A DNA stretch of 64,000 bases from CAVTPD01 sp963736575 (GCA_963736575.1 CAVTPD010000001.1:682001-746000); one strand, 5' to 3'; shown: positions 25,962-34,857, numbered from the stretch's first letter. Notes: a model not told the origin generated them from the letters alone. Numbers and translations are program-made.

Positions 25962-27233
25962 ATGCTTCAGATTCAATATATAAGAGAAAATAAAGAAAAT
26001 GTAATTAAAGCTTTAGAAAAGAGGAACATACAAAACGTAGAATCTCTTATCGACGAAGTGTTACTTATAGATGACGAAAGAAAAAATATTCAGCTGAAAG
26101 CAGACGAGTCTGCTTCCAATTCTAATGCATACACTAAGAAAATTGGAGCATTGATGAAAGAAGGTAAAAAAGATGAGGCCGAAGAAGCTAAAAAACAGGC
26201 CACTTTTTTAAGGGATGAGAAAGACGCACTAAAAACCAAGCAGAAAGAATTAGAAGAAGGCTTAAGAATTAAACTTTTACATATACCTAATGCACCAAAT
26301 ACAATTGTGCCTTTGGGTAAATCGGACGAAGACAACGTAGTTGTTTTTGAAGGGGAAAAAACTCTTTCGGCTAATGGAGGTAAACCACATTGGGATTTAA
26401 TTGTAGATTACGATTTAGTAGATTTTGAATTAGGAAATAAAATTACAGGTTCTGGTTTTCCGGTTTACAAAGGAAAAGGAGCTCGCTTACAGAGAGCGTT
26501 AGCTAATTTCTTTTTAGACCAAGCTATTGAAGCGGGATATAATGAGATAATTCCTCCGTTATTGGTAAATGAAGATTCTGGTTTAGGAACTGGGCAATTA
26601 CCCGACAAAGACGGACAGATGTACCAAGCAACGGCCGATAATTTGTATTTAATTCCTACTTCGGAAGTTCCATTAATGAACGTTTACAGAGATGTTATTT
26701 TAACCGAAGCCGATTTACCAGTTAAAAACGTAGCACACTCACAATGTTTTAGAAGAGAAGCGGGTTCTTGGGGTGCGCATGTAAGAGGTTTAAATAGATT
26801 GCACCAGTTTGAAAAGGTAGAAATTGTACAGGTGACCAAACCTGAAGATTCTTATACCGCTTTAGAAGAGATGAAATCTCATGTAGAGAATCTTCTAATA
26901 AAGTTAGAACTGCCTTACCGAATTTTAAATCTATGCGGTGGTGATTTGGGTGTTACAGCAGCCATTACCTATGATTTTGAAGTGTTTTCAGCAGCTCAAA
27001 ATAAATGGTTAGAAGTAAGTTCGGTTAGTAATTGTGAAACCTACCAAGCCACACGTTTAAAGTTAAGATATAAAGACGCCGAAAAGAAAACCAACTTTGT
27101 ACATACCTTAAACGGTAGTGCCTTAGCTTTACCTAGGATTTTGGCTTCTATTTTAGAGAACAACCAAGATGCCGAAGGAATAAAAGTACCAGAAGTATTA
27201 GTACCTTATACAGGCTTTGACAGAGTTTCTTAA
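25962..27233 (+). CDS. serS: Seryl-tRNA synthetase
   Basis: A 423-residue class II synthetase. The N-terminal antiparallel coiled-coil arm (about 25-105) binds the long variable arm of tRNA-Ser. Motif 2 reads FRREAGSWGAHVRGLNRLHQ and motif 3 is in GSALALPRILASILEN, both intact. It charges tRNA-Ser. Only 8 nt separate it from the CLC gene, and there is no terminator in the gap; a perfect hairpin with T run instead lies 57 nt downstream within the CLC gene. Confidence 0.98.
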   Translation: MLQIQYIRENKENVIKALEKRNIQNVESLIDEVLLIDDERKNIQLKADESASNSNAYTKKIGALMKEGKKDEAEEAKKQATFLRDEKDALKTKQKELEEGLRIKLLHIPNAPNTIVPLGKSDEDNVVVFEGEKTLSANGGKPHWDLIVDYDLVDFELGNKITGSGFPVYKGKGARLQRALANFFLDQAIEAGYNEIIPPLLVNEDSGLGTGQLPDKDGQMYQATADNLYLIPTSEVPLMNVYRDVILTEADLPVKNVAHSQCFRREAGSWGAHVRGLNRLHQFEKVEIVQVTKPEDSYTALEEMKSHVENLLIKLELPYRILNLCGGDLGVTAAITYDFEVFSAAQNKWLEVSSVSNCETYQATRLKLRYKDAEKKTNFVHTLNGSALALPRILASILENNQDAEGIKVPEVLVPYTGFDRVS

Positions 27234-27241
27234 TTTACTTT

Positions 27242-28519
27242 ATGAGATTTATTAAAGAACAAAAAGATTCTTTTAAGTTCTTAACTAAATGGCTATTACT
27301 AAGCGTAGTAATAGCCGTTTTTGTGGGTTCGGTTTCTGCTTTTTTTCTTTTCGCTTTAAAGGAAGCAGCAAGAATTAGAGAATCTCATTTATGGCTAGTC
27401 TTTTTGCTGCCGGTGGTGGGGTATTTAATTAGTTGGGCTTATGCTAAATTTAGTCCAGAATCTGAAAAAGGAAATAACCTTGTAATTGAAGAAATTCACG
27501 AACAAAAGAAAGCATTGCCCATTTGGATGGCGCCGCTGGTTTTATTCGGGACAATATTCACACATCTCTTTGGCGGTTCGGCTGGTCGTGAAGGCACAGC
27601 TGTACAAATTGGTGCCACACTTAGTGATCAACTTCAGCGGATTATAAAATTTACTTCGGAAGAACGAAAAATACTTTTGGTTTGTGGTGTAGCGGCTGGC
27701 TTTTCGTCGGTTTTTGGAACTCCTGTAGCGGGTTTAATCTTTGGTTTAGAGATGGCAGTAATTGGCCGCCAACGTTACGAAGCTATTGTGCCGGCTTTGT
27801 TTTCAGCCTTATTAGCAAATTATGTAACCCTAGCGTGGGATGCGCCACATACGCATTACCACATACATGGGGAATTGCCGTTTACTTGGGATTTCTTTTT
27901 GTGGGTTGTTTTAGCCGGTATTTTCTTTGGTTTAGCCGGAAGATCATTTTCTAAATTAGTAGCCTTCTTTTCAAATCAATTTTCTAAAGTCACCAAAAAC
28001 ACCATGCAAAAATCGTTTGTAGGCGGTGCTGTAGTTGTTGTTGGATTTTTAATTCTAAAATATTCTGGCTTTTATCAACCATCTAGGTATTTAGGCTTAG
28101 GTGTACCTGTAATTGTAGAAACCTTTCAGAATAACGTGCCGTGGTATGATTTTCTAATGAAATTACTTTTTACAACAGTAACGCTTGGTGCTGGTTTTAA
28201 AGGCGGTGAGGTGACTCCGTTGTTTTTTATAGGCGCAGCCTTAGGCAGCGCCTTATCGTTGTTTATACCTATTCCTTTTGATGTACTGGCGGGTATTGGC
28301 TTTGTGGCTGTGTTTGCGGCTGCGGCAAATACACCAATTGCATGTATAATTATGGGGGTAGAGTTGTTTGGTTCAGAGCATTTGTCTTACATTGCTTTGG
28401 GTTGTATAGTAGCGTATCTTTTCTCTGGCCATTCGGGTATTTATAAATCGCAGATTTTGGCGTATTTAAAAGCACCCACTAGCTTAGATGATAAAAGAAA
28501 GAAAATAGGGGATCTTTAA
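27242..28519 (+). CDS. CLC-family transporter, probably the fluoride/proton type
   Basis: A 425-residue CLC protein with about ten or more helices and no CBS domains. The gating-glutamate motif is GREGTAVQIG and the second half carries GGEVTPLFFIGAALG. To my knowledge, GREG followed by Thr-Ala-Val-Gln and a Thr in the later motif (where chloride types have GxFxP) are marks of the CLC-F fluoride/proton antiporters. The exact ion is inferred. The stop overlaps that of the convergent lipoprotein gene by 4 nt. The start of the coding region hosts a terminator-like hairpin. Confidence 0.85.
   Translation: MRFIKEQKDSFKFLTKWLLLSVVIAVFVGSVSAFFLFALKEAARIRESHLWLVFLLPVVGYLISWAYAKFSPESEKGNNLVIEEIHEQKKALPIWMAPLVLFGTIFTHLFGGSAGREGTAVQIGATLSDQLQRIIKFTSEERKILLVCGVAAGFSSVFGTPVAGLIFGLEMAVIGRQRYEAIVPALFSALLANYVTLAWDAPHTHYHIHGELPFTWDFFLWVVLAGIFFGLAGRSFSKLVAFFSNQFSKVTKNTMQKSFVGGAVVVVGFLILKYSGFYQPSRYLGLGVPVIVETFQNNVPWYDFLMKLLFTTVTLGAGFKGGEVTPLFFIGAALGSALSLFIPIPFDVLAGIGFVAVFAAAANTPIACIIMGVELFGSEHLSYIALGCIVAYLFSGHSGIYKSQILAYLKAPTSLDDKRKKIGDL
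27290..27322 (+). terminator. Perfect terminator-like hairpin inside the start of the CLC gene
   Basis: GGCTATTACTA (27291-27301) pairs perfectly with TAGTAATAGCC (27306-27316) around the loop AGCG, extended by a T-G pair, and is followed by five T (27318-27322). It begins 57 nt after the serS stop and 49 nt after the A of the CLC ATG, in the codons of the first membrane helix. By form it is a full intrinsic terminator. Confidence 0.72.
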
Positions 28520-29337
28520 TTTTCGGTATATTTTTCTTGAAGCTGATTTTTGAACTGCTCTAAAGGTAATTTTGCTCTAAGTATTCCAAAACTATATGGA
28601 GCAACCTCGTATTGGTTGTATAAAAAGTGAATGTGCGTCCCAGAAATATAAAATTCTGTTGGTAGCGGAAAATTTCCTTCATTATAAAAGAACCCTAGGT
28701 TTTCCATTAAACTATCTGTAGCATAGCTGTTTTGTTCTTTAAGGGCAAAGGTGATATCTTTCCTTATATCTTCAATATTTGTGGTGTCTAATAAATCATC
28801 TAAGTTAAATATCTCTCTGTTTTTAAGGTCGGCATTAATGTAGTGCATTTCTTCAAGCCCATGCGCGCCGCCTGTAAAACTGTAAGATTCTACCTTAACG
28901 GTCATAAATCTTGGGTTTAGTTCCAATACTTCGGCTTCGCTTTTTAACTGCCATGTACTGTGGTAATCGGGAAATTTCTTGGTAAGGTCTAAGTAATTGT
29001 TGAAAAAGTCGTCTAAGCCTTCTTCTGCAGTATAAGAATGGGTAAGTTTTTTGTTAATTTCTTTGTTGATGCCTATGTAAAAAGAATCGTTTTTAGGGCT
29101 TTCAAAATAGGGGTAATGGAATAAAAGCTGTGCGCATCCTACATTGCAATTACCATATGTAGAGTCTACTTCCTTTAAATGGAATTTAAGGTTGCAGAAA
29201 TCGGAACTGAAAGTTTGCGCTTGGCTACAAGTAGAAGTTCTTTCTTTGGCCGGTGAGGTTTGGTTAGAACAACTGAAAAAAATGAAAATTCCTATAATTG
29301 ATACAGCAATAAGTCCTGTCTTATTCACTTCTTTCAT
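28516..29337 (-). CDS. DUF3298/DUF4163 lipoprotein
   Basis: A 273-residue exported protein with a hydrophobic signal and a lipobox-like IFFSC that would lipidate Cys23. The body matches the DUF4163 plus DUF3298 (RsiV-like) arrangement, for example SFTGGAHG in the middle and PYSFGILRAKLPL near the end. Relatives include the lysozyme-sensing anti-sigma factor domain of RsiV, but no sigma factor gene is near, so the function is open. Its stop overlaps that of the CLC gene. Confidence 0.82.
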   Translation of the reverse strand: MKEVNKTGLIAVSIIGIFIFFSCSNQTSPAKERTSTCSQAQTFSSDFCNLKFHLKEVDSTYGNCNVGCAQLLFHYPYFESPKNDSFYIGINKEINKKLTHSYTAEEGLDDFFNNYLDLTKKFPDYHSTWQLKSEAEVLELNPRFMTVKVESYSFTGGAHGLEEMHYINADLKNREIFNLDDLLDTTNIEDIRKDITFALKEQNSYATDSLMENLGFFYNEGNFPLPTEFYISGTHIHFLYNQYEVAPYSFGILRAKLPLEQFKNQLQEKYTEN

Positions 29338-29365
29338 GCTTGGTAAACGAAAAACACAAGCAAAA

Positions 29366-29956
29366 TTATATAATTTCTTTTCTAAATTTCAATAATCTAG
29401 GCAATAGGATTTCTTGTTCAATAATGTATTTGTTGTGAATAAGGGATTTAAGAACAATAAGTTGTTCGGTTATTTTTTGTTTTGAGCTACCAAAGCCAGA
29501 TTTTAACTTTTGTATAGAATTAGTAAAATGAAAAATAGATTCTTCAATATCAACTCCGTTTTCATCTAAAAAGGCATCAAAACAAAAACAACTGTATTTT
29601 TCAAGGATTTCAGCTTTTGGGTAATGGTTGTGGATCATGTAAAAAATTTCTGAACTGAAAGCATAAAGCTGTTTTTCTGTAGCGCTAATAAATCCTTTTA
29701 TTTGAAAATTGATCTGATTAAGCTCTTTTAAAAGCGTTAATTCAGAAACGTTAATTTTATTGTTGGCTAGAATTATGTCGTTAAAGTCATTAGCTATTTT
29801 AGGAAACGCAACCTCTTTAATTTGTGCGTTGTTGTACTTTAGCCAACTAATAATCTCTTTAAGATTTTTTGACTTTAGATTTTTAATCAGTTCGGTATCG
29901 GAATTGTTGTACCCCGCTGTGTAAAAATATTCGCTGACTACATCCATGTTTTTCAT
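29366..29956 (-). CDS. Hypothetical helical protein, possibly hemerythrin-like
   Basis: A 196-residue, almost wholly helical protein that I cannot assign firmly. Two stretches, KEVAFPKI near residue 50 and IEQEILLPRLL near residue 183, resemble the EE(I/V)LFP signature of hemerythrin/RIC helices, and a third helix holds MIHNHYP. The usual set of iron-binding His residues is not complete. Iron or nitric-oxide related repair would be the natural guess if the family link holds. It starts 45 nt downstream of the miaA stop. Confidence 0.55.
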   Translation of the reverse strand: MKNMDVVSEYFYTAGYNNSDTELIKNLKSKNLKEIISWLKYNNAQIKEVAFPKIANDFNDIILANNKINVSELTLLKELNQINFQIKGFISATEKQLYAFSSEIFYMIHNHYPKAEILEKYSCFCFDAFLDENGVDIEESIFHFTNSIQKLKSGFGSSKQKITEQLIVLKSLIHNKYIIEQEILLPRLLKFRKEII

Positions 29957-29989
29957 AAAAATTAATTTTTAATGTGATGACGTAATAAA

Positions 29990-30017
29990 GATCAAAAAGG
30001 TTCAGATAACGTCTGAA
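29990..30017 (-). terminator. Weak terminator at the end of miaA
   Basis: On the minus strand TTCAGA (30012-30017) pairs with TCTGAA (30001-30006) around a five-base loop, followed by CC and five T. It overlaps the miaA stop codon. The six-pair stem is short, so efficiency is doubtful. Confidence 0.4.
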
Positions 30018-30889
30018 ACACGAACTTCCTTACTGTTAAACCATTTGAATTCAGCGTCTTTTTTGAACCAAGTAAGCTGTTTTTTAGCGTATCTTCTGGT
30101 GTTTCTTTTCACCAATTCAATAGCTTCTTCATAGGTTATGCTTTTTTCAATATAGCTAAAAATCTCTGAATATCCTACTGTTTGCAGGGCATTTAATGAC
30201 CGTTTTGGGAACACCGTTTCGCATTCATTTAATAAACCATTTTCTATCATTTGGTCTACTCTAAGGTTAATTCTTTCATAGAGTTCAGCTCTATCCATTT
30301 CAAGCCCTATTTTATGAATAGCAAACGGGCGCACTACTTTTTCTTTTTTATTCAGGAAAGAAGAAAAAGGCTTTCCGGAACCTATGCAGACTTCTAAAGC
30401 ACGAATAATCCGTTGAGGGTTAGCAGTATCTACTTTAGAATAATATTGGGGGTCTAAGTGCCTAAGTTTTTCTCTTAAAGGTTCTATTCCATTTTCTTCA
30501 AATTGTTGGTTTAAATCCGTTCTAATAGAAAGGTCTATTTCCGGGAAATGGTCTAACCCTTCGCAAATGGCTTTTACAAAAAGTCCGGTACCACCCACCA
30601 TAATAACGTTGTTGTGTTGTACAAAAAGTTGGTCTAGCAATTTTAAAGCATCTCTTTCATAATCGCCTACACTATAATGCGTTTCAATAGAATGAGAATT
30701 AATAAAATGGTGTTTTACAGATTGTAATTCTTCTTCAGTAGGTTTGGCTGTACCAATGCTTATTTCCTTGTAAATTTGTCTAGAATCGCAAGAAATGATT
30801 TCAGTATTAAAATATTTTGCCAATTTAATGGCAAAGGCTGTTTTGCCAACAGCGGTAGGTCCGGCAACTATGTAAAGCGTTTTATTCAA
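30002..30889 (-). CDS. miaA: tRNA dimethylallyltransferase
   Basis: A 295-residue MiaA, which adds a dimethylallyl group to A37 of tRNAs reading UNN codons. The P-loop GPTAVGKT lies at 9-16 and the substrate-recognition stretch SCDSRQIYK follows at about 33-41; the family's later ANPQRIIRALEV and YAKKQLTWF are intact. The only suitable start is a TTG at 30889. It is divergent from a small gene at 30951 with a 61-nt gap. Confidence 0.96.
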   Translation of the reverse strand: MNKTLYIVAGPTAVGKTAFAIKLAKYFNTEIISCDSRQIYKEISIGTAKPTEEELQSVKHHFINSHSIETHYSVGDYERDALKLLDQLFVQHNNVIMVGGTGLFVKAICEGLDHFPEIDLSIRTDLNQQFEENGIEPLREKLRHLDPQYYSKVDTANPQRIIRALEVCIGSGKPFSSFLNKKEKVVRPFAIHKIGLEMDRAELYERINLRVDQMIENGLLNECETVFPKRSLNALQTVGYSEIFSYIEKSITYEEAIELVKRNTRRYAKKQLTWFKKDAEFKWFNSKEVRVSDVI

Positions 30890-30937
30890 ATCTGTACTAA
30901 ATTAGACAGACGAATTTAACATTTCCGTAGGTTTCTT

Positions 30938-30945
30938 TAAATTTG
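30938..30945 (+). promoter_or_regulatory. Candidate -7 element, possibly leaderless transcript
   Basis: TAAATTTG matches TAnnTTTG exactly and ends 5 nt before the ATG at 30951, so a transcript from it would begin at or next to the start codon. No convincing -33 element is seen. Confidence 0.3.
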
Positions 30946-30950
30946 ATTGT

Positions 30951-31226
30951 ATGGAGATTAAATACACGAAGCAATTCTTAAGCAAACTGGAAGATATTTT
31001 TTCTGAAGCGGGCTTGTTGCTTCGTTACGAAAAAGGAAATTTTAAGTCGGGTTATTGTATATTGAAGGAAACCGGAATGGTAATTATTAATAAATATTAT
31101 TCCTTAGACGGCAAGATTAATTGTCTTTTAGAAATTCTGAAAGAAATAGAAATTGATCCTAACGTTTTAAAAGAGCGCTCTCAGAAGATTTATTCTGAAT
31201 ACATACAAACCAACCCACCTTCATGA
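30951..31226 (+). CDS. Conserved small hypothetical protein
   Basis: A 91-residue soluble protein rich in Lys and Glu, with SGYCILKETGMVIINK in the centre. From memory, similar short proteins occur in Bacteroidota beside an MBL-fold hydrolase; no function is known to me. Its TGA overlaps the ATG of the hydrolase gene (ATGA), which implies coupled translation and points to a linked role in tRNA or nucleotide metabolism, though this is only a guess. Confidence 0.75.
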   Translation: MEIKYTKQFLSKLEDIFSEAGLLLRYEKGNFKSGYCILKETGMVIINKYYSLDGKINCLLEILKEIEIDPNVLKERSQKIYSEYIQTNPPS

Positions 31227-31990
31227 AAGTAACATTTTTAGGTACAGGTACATCACAAGGAATTCCCGTAATTGGTTGTAAATGCGAAGTTTGCCAATCG
31301 TTAGATTTCAGAGATCAACGTTTGCGTACTTCTGTATTTATTGAAACTGAAAACACCAATTTAGTAATTGATACAGGGCCAGATTTTAGACAACAAATGT
31401 TACGTGAGCGGGTTGAAAAACTAGACGCTGTTTTGTATACCCATGAGCATAAAGACCACACCGCAGGAATGGATGAACTTCGTTCTTTCAATTTTCTGCA
31501 AAAAAGAGATATGCCCGTTTATGGTAGACAGCAAGTTTTAAACCAGTTAAAGCAAGAATTTGCCTATGCTTTTGCAGATGTTAAATACCCTGGTGTACCA
31601 CAAATTAATTTGAATGCAATTAGCAATGAAGCCTTTAGAGTAGCAGATACAGATATTTTACCTATAGAAGTACTGCATTATAAATTGCCTGTTTTCGGTT
31701 TTAGAATTAAGCATTTCACCTACATTACAGATGCTAATTTTATTTCCGAAAAAGAAAAACAAAAAATTAAAGGTTCTAAAGTTTTAGTGCTGAATGCGCT
31801 GCAAAAAACAGAGCACCTTTCTCATTTCAGTTTAAAACAAGCTATTGCTTTAGCAGAAGAGTTAGAAGTGCCCAAAGTATATCTTACCCACATGGGGCAT
31901 AGAATGGGTAAACACGCCGTGGTAAGTAAAGAACTGCCTGGTTTTATAGAGTTCGCCTATGACGGATTACAAATAGAGATTGAAGACTAG
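31223..31990 (+). CDS. PhnP-like MBL-fold metallohydrolase
   Basis: A 255-residue metallo-beta-lactamase-fold hydrolase. The metal motif HEHKDH is at residues 74-79, with later His residues in LTHMGH. The Cys cluster GCKCEVC (18-24) matches the structural zinc site of PhnP-type cyclic phosphodiesterases, which points to a cyclic-nucleotide or cyclic-phosphate substrate rather than a lactam. It overlaps both its neighbours by 4 nt and 1 nt in a three-gene unit ending with rqcH. Confidence 0.88.
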   Translation: MKVTFLGTGTSQGIPVIGCKCEVCQSLDFRDQRLRTSVFIETENTNLVIDTGPDFRQQMLRERVEKLDAVLYTHEHKDHTAGMDELRSFNFLQKRDMPVYGRQQVLNQLKQEFAYAFADVKYPGVPQINLNAISNEAFRVADTDILPIEVLHYKLPVFGFRIKHFTYITDANFISEKEKQKIKGSKVLVLNALQKTEHLSHFSLKQAIALAEELEVPKVYLTHMGHRMGKHAVVSKELPGFIEFAYDGLQIEIED

Positions 31991-33537
31991 TGCACAATAA
32001 TTACCACTTATTATCCCGTTTAGCTCCAGAATTAAATGAATTACTTACGGATTCCATTTTAGTAGAATGTTTTAGTCAGGAAAGTGACCAACTTATTTTA
32101 GGGTTTGACAGAGGGGGAGAGGATTTTTATATAAAAGCCGATCTTAAACCCGGTTTTTCTACCCTTAGTTTCCCTAGTAATTTTGCCAGAGCCAAACAAA
32201 GTACTCGAAATTTTTTTCAGGAAATTAACGATGCAAAAGTAGTTTCCGTTACCACTCCGGAATACGAACGCTGTTTAATTTTTCAGTTTGAAAATGGCTA
32301 TAGACTCATTTTTAAACTATTTGGAGACCGAAGTAATATTCTAACTGCCAATCACTCTGAAGTCCTAAAAATATTTAAGAAGAAGCTTTTTAACGATTTA
32401 GAACTTAACCCAAATGCGTTTGATAAAGATGTTTCTTTAGATTATGATACGTTTTCTTTAGAAAACATACATGAGCAAATGCCAACGTTGGGTAAAATTG
32501 TAAACGCCTTTTTGAAGGAAAAAGAAGCTGAACTAACTTCGAAAGAAGAACAATGGCAGTTTTTGTTAGGGCTTTTACAAGAAATGCAGGAAGGTAAAAT
32601 TTACTTAACGGAAATTAACGATAAATATGCCTTGTCTCTGGTGCCTTACGGAAAGGTATTGGAAACCTTTGATTCGGTAATTAAAGCTTTAAATGCATTT
32701 ACCAAGAAAAGGGGATATCAGTTTTATTTAGAGACCGATAAAAAACAGATTTCCTTACAATTACATGCAGGCATTAAAAAAGCTGAAAAATACATTAAAG
32801 AAGCCGATAGTAAACTTGCTTCCATGCAAGAAGGGCCTTCTTTTAAAGAATTGGCAGACATCATTATGGCCAATTTACATGCCATCCCCGAAGGTGCAGA
32901 AAAAGCACAACTCTTCAACTTTTATACAAATGAAGATATTGATGTAAAGCTAGACAAGAAACTAAAACCACAAACTATAGCCGAAAAATATTATCGAAAA
33001 GCCAAAAACAGAAATATTGAAGTGAATACGCTTCTAGAGAATATTAAGTCAAAAAAAGAGCAGTTAACGCTTTTTAAAGCCGATTTACAAACCTTGGAAG
33101 AATCGGAAGATATTAGGTCGTTAAGAAAAGATTTAGGGAATTATTTACCCCATACCAAAGCGGCCAAGGCAATTGAAAACACACCAAGGTTTAAAGAGTA
33201 TTTTTTAAATGGGTTTAAGATTTTGGTGGGGCGTAATGCTAAAAACAATGATGAACTGACTTTGCATGAAGCCAAAAAAGACGACTATTGGTTGCATGCT
33301 AAAGATGTAAGCGGTTCGCATGTGGTGATTAAACACCAAGCGGGTAAAAATGTACCAAAAGACGTAAAAGAATATGCTGCCAGTTTAGCGGCATTTTATT
33401 CTAAAAGGAAAACAGATAGTCTTTGTCCGGTAATATTTACACAGAAGAAATATGTAAGAAAAATTAAAGGGGCTGCGGCAGGTTCGGTAAGGGTAGAAAA
33501 AGAAGATGTTATATTAATAGAACCAGCAAGGCTATAA
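31990..33537 (+). CDS. rqcH: RqcH-type NFACT ribosome quality control factor
   Basis: A 515-residue NFACT protein. The N-terminal domain keeps the Asp113-Arg114 pair (FGDRSNI) needed for C-terminal alanine tailing in RqcH proteins; a long coiled coil and a C-terminal NFACT-R domain (YWLHAKDVSGSHVVI, then PKDVKEYAASLAAFYSK) follow. RqcH binds peptidyl-tRNA on split 50S subunits and adds alanine tails. Translation starts at a GTG that shares one base with the stop of the preceding gene. It is somewhat shorter than Firmicutes RqcH, as I recall for Bacteroidota members. Confidence 0.9.
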   Translation: MHNNYHLLSRLAPELNELLTDSILVECFSQESDQLILGFDRGGEDFYIKADLKPGFSTLSFPSNFARAKQSTRNFFQEINDAKVVSVTTPEYERCLIFQFENGYRLIFKLFGDRSNILTANHSEVLKIFKKKLFNDLELNPNAFDKDVSLDYDTFSLENIHEQMPTLGKIVNAFLKEKEAELTSKEEQWQFLLGLLQEMQEGKIYLTEINDKYALSLVPYGKVLETFDSVIKALNAFTKKRGYQFYLETDKKQISLQLHAGIKKAEKYIKEADSKLASMQEGPSFKELADIIMANLHAIPEGAEKAQLFNFYTNEDIDVKLDKKLKPQTIAEKYYRKAKNRNIEVNTLLENIKSKKEQLTLFKADLQTLEESEDIRSLRKDLGNYLPHTKAAKAIENTPRFKEYFLNGFKILVGRNAKNNDELTLHEAKKDDYWLHAKDVSGSHVVIKHQAGKNVPKDVKEYAASLAAFYSKRKTDSLCPVIFTQKKYVRKIKGAAAGSVRVEKEDVILIEPARL

Positions 33538-33575
33538 ATAAAAGGGCTGTCAAAAAAATGAGACAGCCCTTTGCA
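33538..33575. terminator. Terminator between rqcH and the barrel protein gene
   Basis: AAAGGGCTGTC (33541-33551) and GACAGCCCTTT (33562-33572) form a perfect 11-bp stem with a ten-base loop. On the minus strand it is followed by a T-rich stretch, so it serves the minus-strand gene best; in the plus direction the T run is only three bases. Confidence 0.82.
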
Positions 33576-33597
33576 GTAAAAACAAATTGTAATTATT

Positions 33598-34218
33598 CTA
33601 AAAGATATTTAGCCCTAAATAAATTTGTGCTACAGAATTTTTTGCATCTCCTAAAGCATCTTTGGCATCCTCACTTTTAGCAATTGGGTTTAAACCATAA
33701 CTGTATCGTAACCCAATAGTAAGTGCTTCAAGGTTAATTGCCATTCCTCCAGAAAGACCATAATCAACCGATTTAAAATTTTCTCTATCTAATTCATCAT
33801 AATCATTTCCAAAGTCACCTTCGGTAGATACAGATGCTTTTGTTAAAAAACCTACATAACCACCACCTTGTAACTCAATTAAATCCCCTAATTTAATCAC
33901 TAAAAGAATAGGTACATCTACATAATTTAAATTGAATTTTGATTTTCCGCTGCCAAATAAATTGTCATATGTAGCAGTAGCTCCTTTAGTAGAATAAAGA
34001 ATTTCAGTTTGTAAACCAAGTGTTGAACCTTCTTCTAAATATTGTCCATAAACACCAGCATGAAAACCCATTCTTAAGTTTTCATCGTCTACATCATCAA
34101 TAAAGAGATTGCTAAAATTAGCTCCGGCTTTTATCCCTGCTCGTGCACTTTGAGCTTTTAATTGTTCAACACACAATGCTAATACTGTAATTACTAAAAT
34201 AAGTTTAAGTGTTTTCAT
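33598..34218 (-). CDS. Outer-membrane beta-barrel protein (PorT-like fold)
   Basis: A 206-residue protein with a signal peptide ending in KAQS and a short beta-barrel of the outer-membrane beta-barrel/PorT-like class. Signs are the start AGIKAGANFSNL, alternating hydrophobic strands, and an end in aromatic residue (LGLNIF). Many Bacteroidota carry dozens of these; function is unknown. It is a single-gene unit with its own terminator. Confidence 0.85.
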   Translation of the reverse strand: MKTLKLILVITVLALCVEQLKAQSARAGIKAGANFSNLFIDDVDDENLRMGFHAGVYGQYLEEGSTLGLQTEILYSTKGATATYDNLFGSGKSKFNLNYVDVPILLVIKLGDLIELQGGGYVGFLTKASVSTEGDFGNDYDELDRENFKSVDYGLSGGMAINLEALTIGLRYSYGLNPIAKSEDAKDALGDAKNSVAQIYLGLNIF

Positions 34219-34579
34219 AGTCGATCATTTTTAGTGTTGCTAATCAACTAATCTATAAACGTACCTAACTATAAAAAGTGCTAAAAATCCATTTTATGGC
34301 ACTTTGTGCCCCATGCCATTGTGTATTCTTCTCCTCGAATTGTTGACAATGTGGAATAATGGGGAAGATCTTATTTAAAATCTCTGAATCAATGGCCCGC
34401 TTATATTACAAACCAAATGAACGATAAATCCACATAAGTGTAGAATAGGTTCTACGTTTTTAATAAGGGTGGCGAGCGTAAAAGTTCATTTAAAGCTTTT
34501 TGTGGCTGTTTTTTGATTGTGGAATCTACTTTGTAATTAGTATAAGTGAATTTTTGTTCAACCTTAAAACACAATTAAC
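34219..34579. other. 361-nt intergenic region without a recognised gene
   Basis: Between the divergent barrel gene and ytxH. I find no convincing reading frame. It contains a short hairpin GGCAC-TTT-GTGCC (34298-34310) and a terminator-like GTAGAA-TAGG-TTCTAC hairpin followed by G and five T (34440-34461) with no plus-strand gene before it. That could mark the end of a small RNA. Promoters for both neighbours must lie here but I cannot place them. Confidence 0.5.
34440..34461 (+). terminator. Orphan terminator-like hairpin
   Basis: GTAGAA (34440-34445) pairs with TTCTAC (34450-34455), loop TAGG, then G and five T. The six-pair stem is GC-poor. No upstream plus-strand gene exists for about 900 nt, so it may end a small RNA, act as a leader attenuator for ytxH, or be chance. 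Confidence 0.3.
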
Positions 34580-34837
34580 ATGAAAAATTCATTGAAAATA
34601 GTAGCGGGTATTTTAGTAGGTGCAACAGCAGGAGCAGTAGCAGGTCTTTTATTAGCCCCAGAAAGCGGTAAGAAAACTAGAAAGAAATTGGCTAATGAGT
34701 CTGATAAAATTAAAGGTTTGGTTAAAGACACTGTAGACGAGAAGATTAAAGAAGCGCAATCTACTTATAAAAATATTGAAGAAAGATTTATCTCAAACGG
34801 TAAAGAAGTAGCAGAGAATGTAAAATCAAAAGCATAA
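34580..34837 (+). CDS. YtxH-family stress protein
   Basis: An 85-residue YtxH-domain protein: N-terminal Gly/Ala-zipper membrane segment with the signature LLLAPESGKKTRKK, then a charged amphipathic helix. In other bacteria YtxH genes respond to general stress, but the biochemical role is unknown. It heads a co-directional block with mscS, an ArsC-like gene, dps and yihY, which supports a stress link. A short hairpin lies in the gap after it. Confidence 0.88.
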   Translation: MKNSLKIVAGILVGATAGAVAGLLLAPESGKKTRKKLANESDKIKGLVKDTVDEKIKEAQSTYKNIEERFISNGKEVAENVKSKA

Positions 34838-34857
34838 TCATCTGTAAAACTTAGTAG

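Noticed and set aside
30816..30835. TTTGCCA/TGGCAAA hairpin in the start of miaA
   Set aside because: Only 7 pairs, weak T tract and no upstream co-directional gene; probably chance.
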